NCBI RefSeq assembly: GCF_013822795.1
Contig: NZ_PNLB01000023.1
Span: 27,107 to 91,106 of the forward strand
Length of the DNA stretch: 64,000 nucleotides
Direction: 5' to 3'
DNA from: Phenylobacterium sp.
GTDB taxonomy: Bacteria > Pseudomonadota > Alphaproteobacteria > Caulobacterales > Caulobacteraceae
Below the pieces are notes generated by a model. That model did not search any database and was not told where the DNA came from. It saw only the letters and a list, made by a program, of their open reading frames with translations. Position 1 is the stretch's first letter. Each line of letters starts with the position of its first letter. Of the stretch, positions 60,258-64,000 are shown in pieces. The position numbers and the translations under genes are program-made.

Positions 60258-60683
60258 ATGATCCGCAAGGCGCGCGCGGTTTGGCGCGGAACTGGCCGTG
60301 ACGGCGACGGCGATCTGACCACTGATTCCGGCGTGCTGTCGGCCACGCCATACAGCTTCAAGACCCGCTTCGAGGACACCCCAGGGACCAATCCCGAGGA
60401 ACTGATCGCCGCAGCCCATGCGGGTTGCTTCACCATGCAGCTGGCCTTCCTGATCCAGCGCGCCGGTCTGGCGGCCGAGGAACTCACGACCGAGGCGGCC
60501 GTCTCGCTGATCCCGGACGGGGAAGGCTTCAAGATCGACCGCTCGGCCCTCACCCTGCAGGCCAAGGTGCCGGGGATCAATCAGGTCAAGTTCGATGAGC
60601 TGGCCCGCATGGCCGAGAAGAACTGCCCGGTCTCCAGGCTGCTCAACGCCGAGATCACCCTGCAGGCGACGCTGCTCTCCTAA
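60258..60683 (+). CDS. OsmC-family peroxidase
   Basis: A 141-residue protein with AGGAGG five bases before ATG 60258. The two redox Cys are in IAAAHAGCFTMQL near residue 56 and KNCPVSRLL near residue 122. N-terminus MIRKARAVWRGTGRDGDGDLTT fits OsmC. These enzymes reduce organic peroxides. It converges with the histidine kinase, overlapping by four bases. Confidence 0.92.
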   Translation: MIRKARAVWRGTGRDGDGDLTTDSGVLSATPYSFKTRFEDTPGTNPEELIAAAHAGCFTMQLAFLIQRAGLAAEELTTEAAVSLIPDGEGFKIDRSALTLQAKVPGINQVKFDELARMAEKNCPVSRLLNAEITLQATLLS

Positions 60684-62065
60684 CGTCGCGCCAGCAGCGC
60701 CGTCATCCGGCATTCAGCGCCCTCGGGCGGGAAGACCAGTTCGACTGTCCCGCCATAGGCCTGCAGCGCGCTGAGCGTCAGCCGGGTGCCAAAGCCCGTA
60801 CGCTGCGGCGGCGTCACCGGCGGCCCGCCACGCTCGCGCCAATGCAGCGCCAGTCGTTCGCCGTGCACGCCCCAGACAATCGAGACCCGCCCTGCGCCCG
60901 ACAGCGCGCCGTACTTCGCGGCATTGGTGGCGAGCTCGTTCAGCACCATCACCAGGTTGACGGCCATCTCCGGGCCCAGCGGCGCGGGCGCGTCGGGCCC
61001 ATCGATCTCAAATCCCTCCGCCGCGAACGGAGCCAGCGCCGCCTCGATCACATCGCGCAGGTCGGCCGCCTCCCAGACGTTGCGCGTCAGCAGATCATGC
61101 CCGCGGGCCAACGACTGGATACGGCTGTCGAACGCCGACCGGAACGCCACCGGGTCATCGGGCGCGCCGCGCATGGTCTGCGAGGCGATAGCCTGCACCG
61201 CCGCCAGATTGTTCTTCACGCGATGGTTCAGTTCCGCCAGCAGCAGGTCCTGCCGCTCGCGCGCGGCCACCTGGGCGGAGATGTCCTGCGAGGTGCCGAT
61301 CACGTGGACCGGGCGGCCCTGGCTGTCGAATGACACGCGCGAGGCGCCGCGCACCCAGACCGCCGATCCGCCATCACCGCCCGCCGTCGTCCGGTGCTCG
61401 ACCACATAGTGGCCGTCGTTCTCACCAGCCAACGCCGCCTCGTAAGCGACGCGTGTGGCCGGGAAGTCCTCCACGTGGACGGCCGCGGCATAGGTTGCGT
61501 AGTTGATGTCGCCTTCGGGCGGCAGGCCGAATTGGCGCCGGGTCCGAGCGTCCCAATCCACCCGGTCGGCCGCGACATCGTACTCCCAGAGCCCGAGTTC
61601 GGTCGCGTTGAGCGCAAGAGTCAGCCGCGCGCCCTGACGCTCGGCCTCGACCTGCGCCACGTGCTGCTGGGTGATGTCGATGATGATGAACACCACCTGC
61701 CCGGCCGCCTCAGCCAGGGGCGTGAACGTCCCTAGAAACCACCCCTGGCGACCACTGGGAAATCGGAACGAGTACTCGATCGTTTCCGGCGCTCCGGTCC
61801 GAAGCACCCGCCGCAGGACCTCCAGTCGTCCGCTGATCTGCTCGGCGGTAACGCCCAGGTCGCGCCCCGTGCGGCCGTTGAGCGTTCCGTTGGCGCTGCC
61901 GTAGAACTCGCACGCCCCGCGATTGGCCATGACGAAACGGTAGTCGTCGTCCAGCGGCTCTACGACGCCCGCCAGCATCGAGGTCGCGTCCAGCATCGCC
62001 TGCAGCAGCGCTTCGCCGCCGGCGCCGGCGCTCCGCCAGTCGCCCTTCCGCCCCTCGTCGCCCAT
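60680..62065 (-). CDS. PAS-domain HWE-type sensor histidine kinase
   Basis: A 461-residue cytoplasmic kinase with no membrane helix. PAS domains span roughly 20-135 (FRFPSGRQGWFLGTFTPL) and 150-265 (LGLWEYDVAADRVDWDARTRRQFG; VIGTSQDISAQ). The HWE/HisKA-2 domain has phospho-acceptor His281 in LLAELNHRVKNNLAAVQAIASQTMR. The ATPase part shows VMVLNELATNAAKYGALS and LHWRERGGP. HWE kinases of Alphaproteobacteria sense light, stress or metabolites; the signal here is unknown and no response regulator is adjacent. Confidence 0.9.
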   Translation of the reverse strand: MGDEGRKGDWRSAGAGGEALLQAMLDATSMLAGVVEPLDDDYRFVMANRGACEFYGSANGTLNGRTGRDLGVTAEQISGRLEVLRRVLRTGAPETIEYSFRFPSGRQGWFLGTFTPLAEAAGQVVFIIIDITQQHVAQVEAERQGARLTLALNATELGLWEYDVAADRVDWDARTRRQFGLPPEGDINYATYAAAVHVEDFPATRVAYEAALAGENDGHYVVEHRTTAGGDGGSAVWVRGASRVSFDSQGRPVHVIGTSQDISAQVAARERQDLLLAELNHRVKNNLAAVQAIASQTMRGAPDDPVAFRSAFDSRIQSLARGHDLLTRNVWEAADLRDVIEAALAPFAAEGFEIDGPDAPAPLGPEMAVNLVMVLNELATNAAKYGALSGAGRVSIVWGVHGERLALHWRERGGPPVTPPQRTGFGTRLTLSALQAYGGTVELVFPPEGAECRMTALLARR

Positions 62066-62133
62066 TCGCCCTCCGCCCGAAATCGTTGCGATCCTATGGC
62101 CGGATCCCGTGCAGGGACAGACGGCGATCGGCC

Positions 62134-63486
62134 TCAGGCGGCGCGCTGCGTCGTTTCGTCCGGTTCAATCGGCAGATCGCCGGAGGCAGCGTTGTAGATA
62201 TCCATGTCCAGCATGCCCTGCTGTTTGGCGACCAGCGTCGGGACCAGCGCCTGGCCCGCGACGTTGGTCGCGGTCCGGCCCATGTCGAGGATCGGATCGA
62301 TGGCCAGCAGCAGCCCCACGCCCTCCAGCGGCAACCCCAGCGTCGACAGCGTCAGGGTGAGCATCACCACCGCCCCGGTCAGCCCGGCCGTCGCCGCCGA
62401 GCCGATCACCGATACGAAGACGATGAGGAAGTAGTCGCTGACCGCCAGCGGCACATTGTAGAACTGCGCCACGAAGATCGCCGCCACGGCCGGATAGATC
62501 GCCGCGCAGCCGTCCATCTTGGTCGTCGCCCCCAACGGCACGGCGAAGGCGGCGTAGGACCGCGGCACGCCCAGTGCGCTCTCGGCCACAGTCTGGGTGA
62601 CCGGCAGGGTCCCGATCGAGGAGCGCGAAACGAAGCCAAGCTGGATCGCGGGCCAGGCGCCCGCAAAAAACTTCAGCGGATTCAGCCCATTGGCCGCCAG
62701 CAAGGCCGGATAGACCACGAACAGCACCAAGCCGAGACCGGCATAGACCGCCACGGCGAAAGCGCCCAGCTGCGCCAGGGCGTCCCAGCCGTAGTGGGCC
62801 ACGGCGTTGCCGAACAGGCCGATGGTGCCAATCGGCGTCAGCCGGATCACCCACCACAGTATCTTGCGCACGACGGCCAGCGCCGAGGCGTTGAACGCCA
62901 AGAACGGCTCGGCCGCAGCGCCCGACTTCAGCGCGGCGATCCCGGTCACCAGCGAGATGACCACGATCTGCAGCACGTTGAACGAAAGCGTCGTCTTGGC
63001 CGCGTCGTCCGCCAACGTCGTGGACGCCGCAAGACCCAGCATGTTCGAGGGAATCAGACCGGTCAGGAAGTCGAGCCAGGAGCCGCTGGTATGCGGAACC
63101 TCTGCAGCGGCGGCCGCCACCGTGGTGTTCAGCCCCGGCTTAAGCACCAGGCCCAGCACGATGCCGATGCTGACGGCGATCAGCGCGGTCACCGCGAACC
63201 AGAAGAGCGTGCGCCACACCAGGGCTGCAGCATTCTGCAACTGACGCAGGTTGGCGATGCTGGCGACGATGGCGGTGAACACCAGCGGCGGCACCAGGAC
63301 GCGCAAGAGCTGCACGAAGGTCGAGCCGGCCAGCCGCAGGGCTTCGGACAGGCCGTGCCCCGGCTGCCCCGCCTCAGAGCCCAAATGACGCGCTAGCAGG
63401 CCCAGACCCAGGCCCAGCGCCATGCCCGCCAGGACCTGGAAGCCGAAAGAGGCGAAGATGCCGCCGCGTTTGCGCGCCTGCGCCAT
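62134..63486 (-). CDS. dicarboxylate/amino acid:cation symporter (DAACS/GltP-type)
   Basis: A 450-residue membrane symporter with about eight helices and two re-entrant loops. Signatures: GSTFVQLLRVLVPPLVFTAIVASIA, LTGLIPSNMLGLAAS, SRSSIGTLPVTQTVAE (the serine-rich loop), AVPLGATTKMDGCAAIYPAVAAIFVAQ (the NMDG-type loop as TKMDG) and IDPILDMGRTATNVAGQALV. Takes up dicarboxylates or acidic amino acids with protons or sodium. Neighbours do not reveal the substrate. Confidence 0.9.
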   Translation of the reverse strand: MAQARKRGGIFASFGFQVLAGMALGLGLGLLARHLGSEAGQPGHGLSEALRLAGSTFVQLLRVLVPPLVFTAIVASIANLRQLQNAAALVWRTLFWFAVTALIAVSIGIVLGLVLKPGLNTTVAAAAAEVPHTSGSWLDFLTGLIPSNMLGLAASTTLADDAAKTTLSFNVLQIVVISLVTGIAALKSGAAAEPFLAFNASALAVVRKILWWVIRLTPIGTIGLFGNAVAHYGWDALAQLGAFAVAVYAGLGLVLFVVYPALLAANGLNPLKFFAGAWPAIQLGFVSRSSIGTLPVTQTVAESALGVPRSYAAFAVPLGATTKMDGCAAIYPAVAAIFVAQFYNVPLAVSDYFLIVFVSVIGSAATAGLTGAVVMLTLTLSTLGLPLEGVGLLLAIDPILDMGRTATNVAGQALVPTLVAKQQGMLDMDIYNAASGDLPIEPDETTQRAA

Positions 63487-63768
63487 GGAAAGCTCCTACT
63501 GAAAGTCGCGCGGAGCATGGTCGGGGCTCCTTCGCCACGCCAGCGGTTTGAGCTTTTTGTGTTTTTAGAAAAGCTGACAGCGGTCGAAACAGGCGCGCCG
63601 CCGGCGCCGATCGGCAGAACCTGCCCACCCAGGAGCGCAAGTTTTGCCGCGTCGGGACGGCAGAATTTACCGTGTTCGGTCTTGCTCCACGCACTGAGCC
63701 GCCGGCCCGGAACGGCGGTCTGCGAAAATTCCCAAGCAGATCAACGATGAGTGGTTAACGGCCCAAAC
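63487..63768. other. intergenic region upstream of the flagellin promoter
   Basis: About 280 bases between the symporter and the sigma-54 promoter. I find no supportable gene. It may hold the divergent symporter promoter and activator sites for flagellin expression, but none could be assigned. Confidence 0.4.
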
Positions 63769-63783
63769 TGGCCCAGCCCTTGC
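63769..63783 (+). promoter_or_regulatory. sigma-54 promoter of the flagellin gene
   Basis: TGGCCCAGCCCTTGC has the invariant GG (63770-63771) and GC (63782-63783) separated by ten bases, the sigma-54 (-24/-12) signature. Predicted start near 63795 leaves a ~60-base leader before the flagellin ATG. Late flagellin genes of Caulobacter are known to use sigma-54. Confidence 0.8.
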
Positions 63784-63855
63784 TCAGGACCTTCGCAGGC
63801 AAAACGCCTCCGGCAGTCAAAATGACGTCGGTCTCCGAGAAAAGGAAACACGTGT

Positions 63856-64000
63856 ATGTCGCTGAATTCGGTCAACACGAACAAGGGCGCGATGATCGCG
63901 CTCCAAAACCTGAACGCCACCAACAAAGACCTCGGCACCGTTCAGAACCGCATCAACACCGGTCTGAAGATCTCCACCGCCAAGGACAACGGCGCCATCT
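63856..64000 (+). CDS. flagellin, N-terminal part (cut by window end)
   Basis: The first 48 residues of a Caulobacter-type flagellin: [20 protein letters not shown], then [19 protein letters not shown] and AKDNGAI. AAGGAAA lies about nine bases upstream of the ATG. The N-terminal coiled-coil D0/D1 segment is clear; the 3' end lies outside the window. The subtype (fljK/L-like or other) cannot be told from this part. Confidence 0.93.
   Translation, partial: MSLNSVNTNKGAMIALQNLNATNKDLGTVQNRINTGLKISTAKDNGAI

Noticed and set aside
63517..63750. 77-residue plus-strand frame before the flagellin promoter
   Set aside because: No ribosome site, no motif, and atypical composition for a small secreted protein.

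Overview
The window is a high-GC alphaproteobacterial chromosome segment, most likely from Caulobacteraceae (Caulobacter or Phenylobacterium; the genus cannot be fixed by reading alone). Pointers are a flagellin start at the right edge behind a sigma-54 type promoter, two PEPxxWA-type C-terminal sorting proteins, a TonB receptor plus PTS cluster for N-acetylglucosamine, solo TetR/P450, HWE kinase and Rnk-like genes, and several apparently leaderless promoters. I see no rRNA, tRNA, CRISPR array or intact insertion sequence.

Layout. 1-8.2 kb: the N-terminal part of an Ig-repeat surface protein, a membrane-anchored PAF-acetylhydrolase-like esterase, Rnk, HU, the tRNA hydroxylase TrhO, two adjacent PEPxxWA proteins (one split by an in-frame TGA), an AraC regulator and a YqeY protein. 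8.2-10.6 kb: an accessory pocket with two orphan genes and a decayed DUF5681 (phage-associated) gene. 10.6-14.3 kb: a CYP153-like P450 with a TetR regulator, an asparaginase and two small genes. 14.4-26.9 kb: a complete N-acetylglucosamine/chitin-oligosaccharide system: NagE-type IIBC, IIA-HPr-EI fusion, GH20 hexosaminidase and TonB receptor on the minus strand, and GntR regulator, SIS-type GlcN6P deaminase and NagA on the plus strand, with repeated GATACCAAT-like half-sites between the two arms. 27-32.3 kb: a siderophore-interacting reductase behind a Fur-like box, a GT-C-type membrane protein, threonine aldolase with a strikingly structured leader, a SHOCT lipoprotein and MetY. 32.4-38.3 kb: tyrosine/homogentisate degradation (aminotransferase, HppD, HmgA, FahA and a coupled Rieske protein) with a divergent Lrp-type regulator. 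38.4-45 kb: hydrolase, ArsR-SRPBCC-small membrane protein-DUF1801 module, methyltransferase, GFA protein, heme-binding-like protein and photolyase. 45-52.9 kb: a complete histidine utilisation locus, hutC-hutF divergent from hutI-hutH-hutG-hutU-hutD, with a HutC box between them. 52.9-55.3 kb: an FKBP isomerase and an M1 aminopeptidase. 55.4-58.2 kb: a second accessory pocket in which a C-terminally truncated DUF2239 gene abuts a compact phage-like regulatory switch (three ATGA-coupled genes, a divergent XRE-S24 repressor and a third transcript) sharing three 15-bp TGTAT-type operators. 58.3-64 kb: MarR-MFS efflux, OsmC, HWE histidine kinase, a DAACS symporter and the flagellin start.

The two catabolic loci (nag, hut) are self-contained: each carries its regulator, recognisable operator candidates and nearly all the enzymes. 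The most unusual signals are the 55.8-58.2 kb repressor switch, the contiguous three-hairpin leader of the threonine aldolase gene, the terminator-like hairpin directly before the hexosaminidase start, and the in-frame TGA in one PEPxxWA gene.
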